A stretch of 64,000 nucleotides of DNA from Streptomyces sp. NRRL F-5630 (GTDB taxonomy: Bacteria; Actinomycetota; Actinomycetes; Streptomycetales; Streptomycetaceae), in contig NZ_JOGO01000020.1 in NCBI RefSeq assembly GCF_000719475.1, forward strand, positions 1 to 64,000, written 5' to 3'. Under the pieces are notes generated by a model. It was not told where the DNA came from and did no database searches. It saw only the letters and a list, made by a program, of their open reading frames with translations. How positions within the stretch are numbered: position 1 is the first letter of the stretch; every line of letters starts with the position of its first letter. The position numbers and the translations under genes were made by a program. This document shows positions 46,964-54,381 of this stretch, one piece after another.

Positions 46964-46970
46964 CCAGTCC
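46821..46970 (+). repeat. 150-bp direct repeat, left copy
   Basis: Covers the 3' third of the ATP-binding protein gene and seven bases beyond its stop. It matches 51521-51670 at 143 of 150 positions with no gaps, in the same orientation and exactly 4,700 bp away. Confidence 0.95.
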
Positions 46971-47178
46971 GGGGCAAGCTGGCGAGAGGACCGGGGAAGG
47001 CTGCCGCCCGGAGGCCCACAGCCCCGGCGCTCCTCCCCGGCACAACCACCGGGCCGCCCCTCCTCCAGTGCGAGCGAAGGGAGCACGTACTCTCCTCCGC
47101 GTACCCCCTCCGGGCCGACGTGGGGCAAGGCCTTCCGCAGTTACCGGGGCATCGCGCGGGCCCCTATCCGCGGGCGCT

Positions 47179-48153
47179 TCACAGCCATTTGCGCCGCGCC
47201 GCCTCGACGCCCGCCTGAAACCTGCTGCGCGCACCGAGTCGCTCCATGAGCGTGGTCGACGTGCGCCGCGTGGTACGCGGTGACACTCCCAGCCGCTTGG
47301 CGATCGCCTCGTCCGTCAGCCCCATGGCGAGGAAGCGCAGGGTGGCGCGCTCGCCCGGGCTGAGCGGCTCGTGCGCCGGGGTGCTCGGAGTGCCGAAGGG
47401 CTCGCCCTGTTCCCAGACACTCTCGAACAACGCGCACAGCGCGCTGATAGCGCCACCGCCCGAGACCACGACCGCTCCCGCGCCGCTGTCATCCTCGTCC
47501 AGCGGCAGCACCGCGAGTCGGCGGTCGATGACAATGAGCCGTACCGGCAGAGCGGGGACGGTCCGCGCCTCGCGGCCGCGTTCCGACAGCCACTGGGCGT
47601 ACGCCACGGAATCGGGGCTGTTGCGGACGCTGTCGAGATAAACCGTGCGCATGCGCACGCCCCGGCTCAGGAGGGCTTCGTCGAGCGGGCGGGCGGCTTC
47701 CAGGTTCTCCGCGGTCTGGGCACCGCCGGGAGCGAAGGTCAGCACCTCCTCACGAACGTCGCGGTGGAGCGCGACCAGACGGTCCCGCACGGCTTCGATC
47801 CCGTACAGCCGCTCGAACCCGGGAGCGGAGTTCCCGGCCGGAAGTTCGGCGGCGAGTCGCGCGACCGCCGCCTTCGAACTCGCCAGACGCGCCTGCTCGG
47901 CGGCGAGTTGCTCCTCCCGTCGCGCGATGAGCGCTTCGAGCCCGATTTCCGGCCGCACCGTGTGGAGAGGACCGGGCCCGGAACCGGTGGAACGAATCAA
48001 GGCGAGCGCGCTGAGACGATCGAGTCCGCGGCGGGCTTCGGCCTCGTCGATGCCCAGCGTGGCGGCCAAGTCCCCGACTCCCCCCTCCGGATGGGCCAAA
48101 AGGTGGCGATAGACCCGCTCCGTGGCGTCGTCAAGCCCCAAAATCTCAAGCAT
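47179..48153 (-). CDS. TrmB-LuxR family transcriptional regulator
   Basis: Regulator of 324 aa. The N-terminus is a TrmB-like winged helix (LGLDDATERVYRHLLAHPEGGVGDLAATLGIDEAEARRGLDRLSALALI), followed by a coiled segment (about 75-105) and a ligand-type domain with GVRMRTVYLDSVRNSPDSVAY and RLIVIDRRLAVLPLDE. The C-terminus is a LuxR HTH ([49 protein letters not shown]). The ATG at 48153 begins directly at the TrmB homology. It is divergent from the 97-aa, mini-peptide, NlpC and DUF6528 genes and is their probable controller. Confidence 0.9.
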   Translation of the reverse strand: MLEILGLDDATERVYRHLLAHPEGGVGDLAATLGIDEAEARRGLDRLSALALIRSTGSGPGPLHTVRPEIGLEALIARREEQLAAEQARLASSKAAVARLAAELPAGNSAPGFERLYGIEAVRDRLVALHRDVREEVLTFAPGGAQTAENLEAARPLDEALLSRGVRMRTVYLDSVRNSPDSVAYAQWLSERGREARTVPALPVRLIVIDRRLAVLPLDEDDSGAGAVVVSGGGAISALCALFESVWEQGEPFGTPSTPAHEPLSPGERATLRFLAMGLTDEAIAKRLGVSPRTTRRTSTTLMERLGARSRFQAGVEAARRKWL

Positions 48154-48198
48154 GTACCCCCCCAGGTGACTGCTTGCTCTAGCGTAACGACATCATTA

Positions 48199-48217
48199 CA
48201 CATGCATAGGACATGTG
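48199..48217. promoter_or_regulatory. candidate operator in the TrmB-LuxR divergent region
   Basis: CACATG (48199-48204) and CATGTG (48212-48217) form an inverted repeat with a 7-nt spacer, overlapped by TGCATA/TATGCA arms (48203-48208 and 48220-48225). The stretch is A/T-rich against its surroundings and lies 46 bp upstream of the regulator start. Confidence 0.45.
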
Positions 48218-48314
48218 AATATGCACTTCACCACTCCGGCCGTTTCCGGCCCAGGCCGTCTCAGGCCAGCGCTCTCCCCTCACTTTTACGCCTTCCGTCC
48301 GTGACGGTCAGGGC

Positions 48315-48608
48315 ATGCACCTGATACACGCGCACCTCATAGGCCCAGGCGTCCTGCTGCCCCCCGGCACAGCGAGCGTGCTGCTCGACGTGGCACCGCC
48401 CCACATACGCCTGGAACACGCGGTGGTGCATCAGGAGTGGTCCGGCGAGGCCGTCATCGGCGTCTATCTGCTCGCCGCTGACGCACGACAGGCGCGCACC
48501 CAGGCGATCAGGCTGTTTCTGCTGGTCACACGGCCCGAAGGGACGCTGTCCGGCTGGCTGCTGGTCGACCTCCCCGGCCCTCTGCTCAATGGCCTCAAGG
48601 GTCCATGA
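48315..48608 (+). CDS. small hypothetical protein
   Basis: A 97-aa protein of unknown function, MHLIHAHLIGPGVLLPPGTAS at its start and VVHQEWSGEAVIGVYLLAADARQARTQAIRLFLL in the middle. No signal peptide; two moderately hydrophobic stretches. The ribosome site is weak (CAGGG close to the ATG), so the start is uncertain. Its position, divergent from the TrmB-LuxR gene and 130 bp before the mini-peptide gene, makes it part of the cassette. Confidence 0.6.
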   Translation: MHLIHAHLIGPGVLLPPGTASVLLDVAPPHIRLEHAVVHQEWSGEAVIGVYLLAADARQARTQAIRLFLLVTRPEGTLSGWLLVDLPGPLLNGLKGP

Positions 48609-48738
48609 CCTCTTGAGGCCAGGGCGGAATCCTGTTCACCGTGCCGGTGATCATCACAGGATGAGCACAGGCAGCCCGGGACCTCCACACATCAGGGCGC
48701 CGTTTCCATCCCGTACATCGCACTGAGAGGAAACACCC

Positions 48739-48837
48739 ATGCGTACCTGGCGACTTCTCGGCCGCGCGGTCGCTCTCTCCGCGCTTTTCGTCGGCTTCCT
48801 GACACCCGCCGCATCCGCCGACTTCGGCTGGCAGTGA
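48739..48837 (+). CDS. 32-aa exported mini-precursor with predicted 5-residue product
   Basis: A 32-codon gene that size filters miss. The protein is almost entirely a Sec signal peptide: basic N-region MRTWRLLGR, hydrophobic core AVALSALFVGFL, and cleavage site TPAASA. Cleavage after A27 would release only DFGWQ (28-32). The ribosome site GAGAGGA is eight bases before the ATG, the coding sequence has typical third-position G/C, and the NlpC/P60 gene starts 48 bp after its stop. A secreted pentapeptide signal sensed inside the cell by the TrmB-LuxR protein, or processed by the NlpC/P60 enzyme, would explain the layout; that is inference. It could instead be a translational leader for the NlpC gene. 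Confidence 0.7.
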   Translation: MRTWRLLGRAVALSALFVGFLTPAASADFGWQ

Positions 48838-48885
48838 GCCCGGGTTCGTCCGCGTTACCTCTCGCCCTCACCGACAGGAGACCCT

Positions 48886-50364
48886 GTGTCCTCGCGTTCC
48901 GCCCTCCAACGTTCCGCCGTCGCCGCTGTCGTGGTCGCCGCCGTGTGCACCGCTTCCCCTGCCGCGCTCGCGGCGGCTCCCATATCAGCCTCCACCACGA
49001 CCCAGGCGGACAAGGGGTATGGCAGCGAGGGACAGGGGCCGGTCACCCCCGTGGGCCCCTCGGCCTTCGGCGCCCGGAGCGCCGCGGTCACGGCGCCGAC
49101 CATCAGCAGATCCTCCGTCATCCAGCGTGCCGCGACGTGGGTCGGCGAGGGACTGGACTACAACCAGGGTGCCTACCACGACGGTTATCGCATGGATTGC
49201 TCCGGATACGTGTCCATGGCGTGGAAGCTGAGCTCCTCGCTCACCACCAATACCTTCGCCGGCGCGGGGGTGACGAAGTCGATCAGCAAGGGTGACCTGA
49301 AGGCCGGCGACGCCCTCCTGAACGACGCTGCGGGCAACTCGGGCCACGTGGCCCTGTTCCACAAGTGGGCCAACGACGCACACACTTCGTACTGGGGGTA
49401 CGAGTTCTCCTCCTCCGGGGTTCACCACAGGGAGATCCCCTATCCCTACTTCTCCGGCTACGGCACCTTCCTTCCGGTGCGCAACACGAGCGTGGTGGAC
49501 GACGCGCCGCCGGTGAAGACCGCAGGGACTTTGTGGCACCGGGAGTTGTCGGCTTCCGGTAACTGGCAGGCGCACGCCGACGAGATCGACGACAACGACG
49601 CGATCAACGCCTCCGCCGCCGCCACCCTCCCCGACGGCACCCTCCACGTCTTCTCCCTCGTACAGGGCAAGATCTACGACCGCACCCGCTCCACCAACGG
49701 CACCTGGCAGACCGCCGCCACCAAAATCGACGACAACGGCAGCATCAAGGACCTCTCCGCCGCAGCCCTCCCCGACGGCACCCTCCACGTCCAAGCCCTC
49801 GTCAACGGCGACATCTGGGACCGCACCCGCTCCACCAACGGCACCTGGTCCAATGCCACCAAGATCGACGACAACGGCAACATCAAGGACCTCACCTCCG
49901 CCGCCACCAAGGACGGCACCCTCCACATCGAAGCACTCGTCGACGGCACCGTCTGGACCCGCGCCCGCACCGCCAACGGCACCTGGCAGACCGCCGCCAC
50001 CAAAATCGACGACAACGGCAGCATCAAGAAGATCTCCTCCGCGGCCCTCCCCGACGGCACCCTCCACGTCCAAGCCCTCGTCAACGGCGACATCTGGGAC
50101 CGCACCCGCACCACCAACAACACCTGGACCAACGCCACCAAAATCGACGACAACGGCGGACTCACCCACGTCTCCGCCGCAACCCTCCCCAACGGCACCC
50201 TCCACATCCAGACCGTCGTCAACGGCGACGTCTGGGACCGCACCCGCACCACCAACGGCACCTGGTCCAACGCCACCAAAATCGACGACAACGGCAGCAT
50301 CATCCACACCTCCGCCACAACCCTCCCCAACGGCACCCTCCACATCCAGACGGTTGCCTCATGA
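48886..50364 (+). CDS. secreted NlpC/P60 protein with six C-terminal repeats
   Basis: Exported protein of 492 aa. The signal peptide is residues 1-30 (ends ALAA). An NlpC/P60-like cysteine-peptidase domain spans about 72-200, with C105 in MDCSGY and H154 in GHVALFH; such enzymes cut peptidoglycan stem peptides or related amide bonds. From 234 to the end come six repeats of 46-47 residues, each starting with IDDN (at 234, 281, 327, 374, 420, 466) and containing LP(D/N)GTLH and a DRTR-T-NGTW block, probably a beta-propeller for binding. The GTG has AGGAG six bases upstream. The stop overlaps the next gene (ATGA). Confidence 0.9.
   Translation: MSSRSALQRSAVAAVVVAAVCTASPAALAAAPISASTTTQADKGYGSEGQGPVTPVGPSAFGARSAAVTAPTISRSSVIQRAATWVGEGLDYNQGAYHDGYRMDCSGYVSMAWKLSSSLTTNTFAGAGVTKSISKGDLKAGDALLNDAAGNSGHVALFHKWANDAHTSYWGYEFSSSGVHHREIPYPYFSGYGTFLPVRNTSVVDDAPPVKTAGTLWHRELSASGNWQAHADEIDDNDAINASAAATLPDGTLHVFSLVQGKIYDRTRSTNGTWQTAATKIDDNGSIKDLSAAALPDGTLHVQALVNGDIWDRTRSTNGTWSNATKIDDNGNIKDLTSAATKDGTLHIEALVDGTVWTRARTANGTWQTAATKIDDNGSIKKISSAALPDGTLHVQALVNGDIWDRTRTTNNTWTNATKIDDNGGLTHVSAATLPNGTLHIQTVVNGDVWDRTRTTNGTWSNATKIDDNGSIIHTSATTLPNGTLHIQTVAS
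49585..50361 (+). repeat. in-frame coding repeats (138/141 bp, six units)
   Basis: DNA-level repeats encoding the six IDDN units of the NlpC/P60 protein. Spacing alternates 47, 46, 47, 46, 46 codons. Near-identical segments such as ACCGCCGCCACCAAAATCGA recur, suggesting recent homogenisation or expansion within the gene. Confidence 0.9.
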
Positions 50365-51422
50365 CGCGCGCCGAAGGCAACCGCGGCGTCGGCAGGCGCG
50401 CCCTTCTCGTCGGGGCGCTCGGCGCGATCGGAGCGGGGGCAGCGGTGTCGCTGCCGTTCACGAGGAAGAGCTTCGCCGCTACACCTCCCGGGCTGCTCGT
50501 CGGGGACCAGAAGGCCCGCGCCGTCCTGCTCCTGGATTCGGCGAAAACGGCGTGGAATCCGGACACCGACTCCACTGTCGCGGCCTGGCGCTTCGCGCCG
50601 GACACCGACAGTCGTTACGCCGACCTGAACCCGGCCAAGAGCTTCACGTATGTCACGGAAGCCAAACCGGTGAAGGTGGAGGGGACGTCTTGTGTGCTGG
50701 TGACCGCGTCCTACGGCTTCGCCGCTGTGGTCGAGTACCCCTCCGGGGACAGGCGCTGGGGAGGCGTGGTCTCTTCCGATCCGGGCGGCGGGGACGACCT
50801 CAACGCGCACAGCATCGAACTGCTCCCCTCCGGGAACGTCGCGGTGGCGTGCACCAGCGGTGGTCTCGTACGGCTCTACGCCGCCTCCCAGTCCCCCACG
50901 TCGACCGCCTTCACTTCGGTGGTCCTCGCCGGCGCGCACGGTGTGCAGTGGGACCCGGCGAGTGGCCTCCTCTGGGCGGTGGGTGACCACGAACTTGTCG
51001 GCTACCGGCCTACAGGGAGCGCCGGGCAGGAGAAGCTGCTCCGGGAGAAGACGTTCTCGCTCGACAGCCTCAATGAGTTGTCCGGAACTCCCCAGGGACA
51101 TGACCTCTACGCCGTCTCCGGTCAACCCGACCTTCTGTGGGTGACCACGCGCACGGGCGTCTACCAGTTCTCCATCGGACGGGGACAGTTCGCTCCGTAC
51201 CCCGGGACCTCCTGGTGCTCCGCGCAGCAGGATGGAGTGAAGTCGATCAGCAACGTGGGCACGTCGATAGCGATGACCGCGCCTGACGGCAACCTGGCGA
51301 AGGCGTGGTGGAGCCGACGCGTCCATGTCGAGGACGGGCCGGGACAGGTCACGCATGTTCTGGGCGGCGAGGGATACGGCGGTGTCTACAAGGCACGCTG
51401 GTGGCAGCCGCAGGTCCGCTGA
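50361..51422 (+). CDS. Tat-exported DUF6528-like protein
   Basis: A 353-aa protein with a twin-arginine signal (GRRALLVGALGAIGAG, RR at 12-13) and, from about 45, a WD-like or propeller fold rich in short strands and Trp/Gly (LLVGDQKARAVLLLDSAKTAW, GHDLYAVSGQPDLLWVTTRTGVYQF). It resembles the DUF6528 family. The ATG overlaps the NlpC/P60 stop, so the two are made together; both appear to be exported binding proteins of propeller type. Function unknown. A stem-loop terminator follows. Confidence 0.82.
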   Translation: MTRAEGNRGVGRRALLVGALGAIGAGAAVSLPFTRKSFAATPPGLLVGDQKARAVLLLDSAKTAWNPDTDSTVAAWRFAPDTDSRYADLNPAKSFTYVTEAKPVKVEGTSCVLVTASYGFAAVVEYPSGDRRWGGVVSSDPGGGDDLNAHSIELLPSGNVAVACTSGGLVRLYAASQSPTSTAFTSVVLAGAHGVQWDPASGLLWAVGDHELVGYRPTGSAGQEKLLREKTFSLDSLNELSGTPQGHDLYAVSGQPDLLWVTTRTGVYQFSIGRGQFAPYPGTSWCSAQQDGVKSISNVGTSIAMTAPDGNLAKAWWSRRVHVEDGPGQVTHVLGGEGYGGVYKARWWQPQVR

Positions 51423-51459
51423 CCTCGCCCCGCAGGGGCTTCGGCACGGCGGCACGAGG

Positions 51460-51500
51460 AAGGTGCCCGGCGAAACCGCGAATGATTTACCGGGCACCTT
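51460..51500 (+). terminator. terminator of the NlpC-DUF6528 operon
   Basis: AAGGTGCCCGG (51460-51470) pairs with CCGGGCACCTT (51490-51500) across a 19-nt loop, 38 nt after the stop. A second perfect palindrome follows at 51506-51526. Confidence 0.7.
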
Positions 51501-51518
51501 TCGCCGTGGGGGTCAGTG

Positions 51519-51663
51519 ACCCCCACCCTGGTTCGCGGAACGCGGCCGGGGCCTGCTCCTCGTGGCGGCCTTCGCGGACGACTGGGGCGTGGAATGGGGC
51601 CCCGTACCGAGAAAGACGGTGTGGGCGGAAGTACGCCTGCGCAGGCGGCGTCGCCCGGGATAA
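51519..51663 (+). pseudogene. 3' fragment of the ATP-binding protein gene
   Basis: In-frame from PPWFAERGRGLLLVAAFADD to the stop at 51661-51663, this is the last 47 codons of the gene at 46529-46963 with three amino-acid changes (A to V, K to R, H to R). The first 97 codons are absent. It has no start or ribosome site. It marks the right end of the 4.7-kb cassette. Confidence 0.9.
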
Positions 51664-51670
51664 CCGGTCC
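51521..51670 (+). repeat. 150-bp direct repeat, right copy
   Basis: Matches 46821-46970 at 143 of 150 positions without gaps. Differences cluster in the second half (51605-51666). The left edge abuts a perfect 21-bp palindrome, GTGGGGGTCA-G-TGACCCCCAC (51506-51526). Confidence 0.95.
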
Positions 51671-51753
51671 GGGCGAGGGGCGCGGGAGGCGCCGGGACCG
51701 CCGTGGAGTACCGCGGAGTGCCGCGCGGCGCCGCCCCCCACGTCCCGGCCTCC

Positions 51754-52788
51754 TCACACCTGCCGGACGAGCGGCACGCCCTCGGCCCCGCGCCGGGCCG
51801 CGTCCTTGCGGGCGGACCCGGCGCTCGCGCCCGTGCCGACGACCTCGCCGTCCAGGAGGGCGATCCAGTCGCCCGGCCGCGCCCCCTCGTGGAGGGCGCT
51901 CGGGGCGGCGGGCGTGGCGAGCGCGGCGAGCAGGACGGGGGACGCGGCCGTCGCCGGCACCGTGGCGGATGCCCCAGCCCGCCACTGCGCCGTCGTCCGC
52001 TCCCCGCCCGTCCGCCGTGCCCAGTAGACGTGCTGGGCCACGATCAGCGGCCCCAGCACCACCATCAGCGGGAAGGCCCCGGTCAGGGTGCCCGTGGCGA
52101 AGAGGACGCTGATGGCGCTGGAGGCGAGGACGCCGAGCGCGCCCGCGAGCAGGGCCGCCGCACGTCCGTACGCCTTCGCCGCGACGAGGGGGAAGAGCAC
52201 GATCAGCAGCAGGTCGCCCAGGCCGAGGGCCACGGGCGGGTCGCCGCGCGTGACGGCGAGGAGCGGTGCGAAGGGCAGGCCCATGACCTGGGCGGCGAAG
52301 CGGTCCATGACCGAGGTGAGCCCCGTCGCGACGAGGTCGTAGAGGGCGAGCAGCCCCGCGAACCACGCCGTGTGCACAGACCGGAAGCCGCTCTGCGCCC
52401 ACATCGTCGCGACCCCGACGACGGCCACGGCGAGCAGCACGTCGGTCAGCACCAGCACGGCGAGCGTCCGGTCCGCGAGGGCCAGTCCGCCGGTCGCGGC
52501 GACGGCGAGCACGGCGAGGAGCGCCGCCCTGAGACCGCCGAGCAGGGGAGCCAGCGTGAACTGGAGCGCCGCGCACAGCACGAGACCGAAGACGACGGCG
52601 ACAGCGGTACGGGGCAGCTCCAGGTAGAGCAACGGCGCCACCATCACCACGGCCATCACCACCAGCACGTCCGGCGCCTCGTACTTCCCCACCGGCGGCC
52701 TCGGCATCCGCACCCGCGCGAAGTACGCGAGGCCGAGCACCGTGATCGCGGCCACGCAGACGTTGAGGCCGATCAGGGCGGCGCTCAC
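51754..52788 (-). CDS. multi-pass membrane protein with C-terminal DUF5678-like tail
   Basis: A 344-aa protein with eight to ten hydrophobic segments up to about residue 260 and a soluble C-terminal end. The last 45 residues (GDWIALLDGEVVGTGASAGSARKDAARRG, then VPLVRQV) resemble the small DUF5678 module. I do not recognise the membrane part. The start overlaps the ligase stop by four bases, so it is made with the ligase and lies downstream of the 22-aa peptide gene. It could export or anchor a modified peptide; this is inference. Confidence 0.75.
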   Translation of the reverse strand: MSAALIGLNVCVAAITVLGLAYFARVRMPRPPVGKYEAPDVLVVMAVVMVAPLLYLELPRTAVAVVFGLVLCAALQFTLAPLLGGLRAALLAVLAVAATGGLALADRTLAVLVLTDVLLAVAVVGVATMWAQSGFRSVHTAWFAGLLALYDLVATGLTSVMDRFAAQVMGLPFAPLLAVTRGDPPVALGLGDLLLIVLFPLVAAKAYGRAAALLAGALGVLASSAISVLFATGTLTGAFPLMVVLGPLIVAQHVYWARRTGGERTTAQWRAGASATVPATAASPVLLAALATPAAPSALHEGARPGDWIALLDGEVVGTGASAGSARKDAARRGAEGVPLVRQV

Positions 52789-54251
52789 GCCGGGCTCGCG
52801 ACGCGGACGGCGGCGGGGCGGACCGCCTCGAAGGTGTGCTCGAGCAGGTCGGCGCGGACAGGGCCGGTCGGCGGCATGTCGCCGGGATCGTCGTGCAGCA
52901 CGATGCTCTCCAGCGGGAGGCGCGCCGCGCTCGCCCGGTCCTCCAGCCGACCGCGCAGGGCGTGCGCGGGCAGAGCGGCGACGCGGAGGTGGAGTGCGGG
53001 CCCACGCGGGCCCTCGACGAGCGCGTACCGCGCGGGCAGCGGCACCTCGGGCTCGGCCTCGATCAGGTCCAGCAGGTCACGTGTCGTGAGAACCCGGCTC
53101 AACTCCCCCGACCAGCGGCCGAGCACCGGACTCGTGGCGGGCAAGTGCGCCAGCTCGCACGCCGGTTGTTCCTCGGGCACGCGGACGAGGTCCCCGGTCG
53201 CGTACCGCAGGAGCAGCGTGCACTCGCGGTACGGGACGTACGGCGTGTGGACGAGAACTCCCGTCCCGCCGGGCGGAGTCGGCGCGTACGTCACCGGGTC
53301 GCGGATCTCCGTCCAACCGAACTCGGTGCTGTGGTGCAGGTGTCCGGCCGTGCAGGGCGAGCCGCCCGAGGGCAGGGTCTCCGTCATCATGTACCCGGCG
53401 GAGACGCGGGCCCCGAAGGCGGCCTCGGCGCGCTCGCGCAGCGGCGCGGACAGCACTTCGCCGCCCACGGCGAGGTGTTCGAGGCCGAAGTCGGCGGACC
53501 GCCACCCGTCCCGCTCGGCGGTCTGGACGAGGGACGCGAGGTAGGAGGCGGAGACGTTGAGGTGGGTGATCTGCGGGGCCTTCCCCGGCAGGTTGAGCGG
53601 GGCCGCGAGGCGGTCGAGCGCTAGGGCCGGGTCCACGGTGCCGATCTGCACGAAGGCGGCACCGACACGGGTCACGGACTCCTCGGTGCTCAGCAGCGGA
53701 AGTGTGGCACGTGAACACCCGCCGTACGCCATCGTGTGGTGCGGGCGCAGCCCGACGCCGAGCACGGCGGACACCGTGCTGAGCGCCACCACGATCTCGG
53801 TCTCGGCACGCGAGTACCACACGGCGGTCGGGGTGCCGCTCGTGCCCGTGGTCAGCGCCATCAGCGCGGGACGGGCGGCGGCCGAGACGAAAGCGGCGGG
53901 AAGGGCGCGCAGTGCGGACTTCTCCGTGACGGGCACCGTGTCCCACGTCTCGGGAGTCAACGACTCGGCGTCGAGGCCGTGTTCGGCGAAGAGCCGCTGG
54001 TAGTACGCGGTGTGCCGGGCCGCCGCGCGGGCGGTGGCTCGCAGGCCCCGCACCGCGACCGTGCGCCGCACCTCGGGATCGGCCTGCCCTGCCTGCCCCG
54101 GCAGCAGTGCCGAGTCCTCGCCCGGCTCGCCGAACTCGGCGAGCGTGGCGACGAGATCGCGGGCGATGCGCTCCAGGTCCCTCGGCCTGATCGGCCGGTT
54201 GCGCAGGAGCGCCGAGGTGTAGCGGAGCTGGCTGAACGCGGTGCCGAACAC
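52785..54251 (-). CDS. adenylate-forming ligase, PaaK/CoF-synthetase-like
   Basis: ANL-superfamily enzyme of 488 aa, related to phenylacetate-CoA ligase and coenzyme F390 synthetase. The ATP-binding loop LTTGTSGTP is at 133-141, the A5-like motif is SAGYMMTE, and the ATP-ribose Asp is in YATGDLVRV. A short C-terminal domain follows. It would activate a carboxylate as acyl-AMP for transfer to CoA, an amine or a protein. The GTG start has GGGAGG just upstream. Its upstream neighbour is a 22-codon peptide gene separated by a strong hairpin; a ligase placed this way might activate or modify that peptide. The substrate is unknown. Confidence 0.85.
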   Translation of the reverse strand: MFGTAFSQLRYTSALLRNRPIRPRDLERIARDLVATLAEFGEPGEDSALLPGQAGQADPEVRRTVAVRGLRATARAAARHTAYYQRLFAEHGLDAESLTPETWDTVPVTEKSALRALPAAFVSAAARPALMALTTGTSGTPTAVWYSRAETEIVVALSTVSAVLGVGLRPHHTMAYGGCSRATLPLLSTEESVTRVGAAFVQIGTVDPALALDRLAAPLNLPGKAPQITHLNVSASYLASLVQTAERDGWRSADFGLEHLAVGGEVLSAPLRERAEAAFGARVSAGYMMTETLPSGGSPCTAGHLHHSTEFGWTEIRDPVTYAPTPPGGTGVLVHTPYVPYRECTLLLRYATGDLVRVPEEQPACELAHLPATSPVLGRWSGELSRVLTTRDLLDLIEAEPEVPLPARYALVEGPRGPALHLRVAALPAHALRGRLEDRASAARLPLESIVLHDDPGDMPPTGPVRADLLEHTFEAVRPAAVRVASPA

Positions 54252-54266
54252 GGAGCCTCCCTGAGA

Positions 54267-54297
54267 GCCTGGACCGGGTCTTCGTCCCGGTCCAGGC
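54267..54297 (-). terminator. intra-operon hairpin between peptide and ligase genes
   Basis: Perfect 12-bp stem GCCTGGACCGGG (54267-54278) with CCCGGTCCAGGC (54286-54297) and a 7-nt loop. It starts 15 nt after the 22-aa peptide stop and ends a few bases before the ligase ribosome site. Such a partial terminator would give more peptide mRNA than ligase mRNA, as in many precursor-peptide operons. Confidence 0.8.
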
Positions 54298-54312
54298 CGG
54301 GCCTCGGTCCGG

Positions 54313-54381
54313 TCAGGCCATGCTGGCGAACATCGCGGCGGCGAGGGTGCTGTAGGCGTACTTGAGGTAGTGCTTGACCAT
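54313..54381 (-). CDS. 22-aa peptide, small membrane-active or precursor type
   Basis: A 22-codon gene. The peptide begins MVKHYLKYAY (basic, aromatic) and continues with an Ala/Met-rich hydrophobic tail ending MFASMA. It has no Sec cleavage site and could form a single amphipathic or membrane helix. The ribosome site AAGGGAG is eight bases upstream. It is followed by a 12-bp hairpin and then the ligase and membrane-protein genes on the same strand, the arrangement of a precursor peptide with its processing genes. It may alternatively be a small membrane regulator or a leader peptide. Confidence 0.65.
   Translation of the reverse strand: MVKHYLKYAYSTLAAAMFASMA

Noticed and set aside
49585..50361. 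Non-coding tandem repeat or CRISPR-like array
   Set aside because: The repeats are in frame, 138/141 bp, and encode the IDDN units of one protein.
46821..51670. Classical integrative element with att sites
   Set aside because: The flanking repeats resemble duplicated gene ends, but there is no integrase, excisionase, relaxase or tRNA site.
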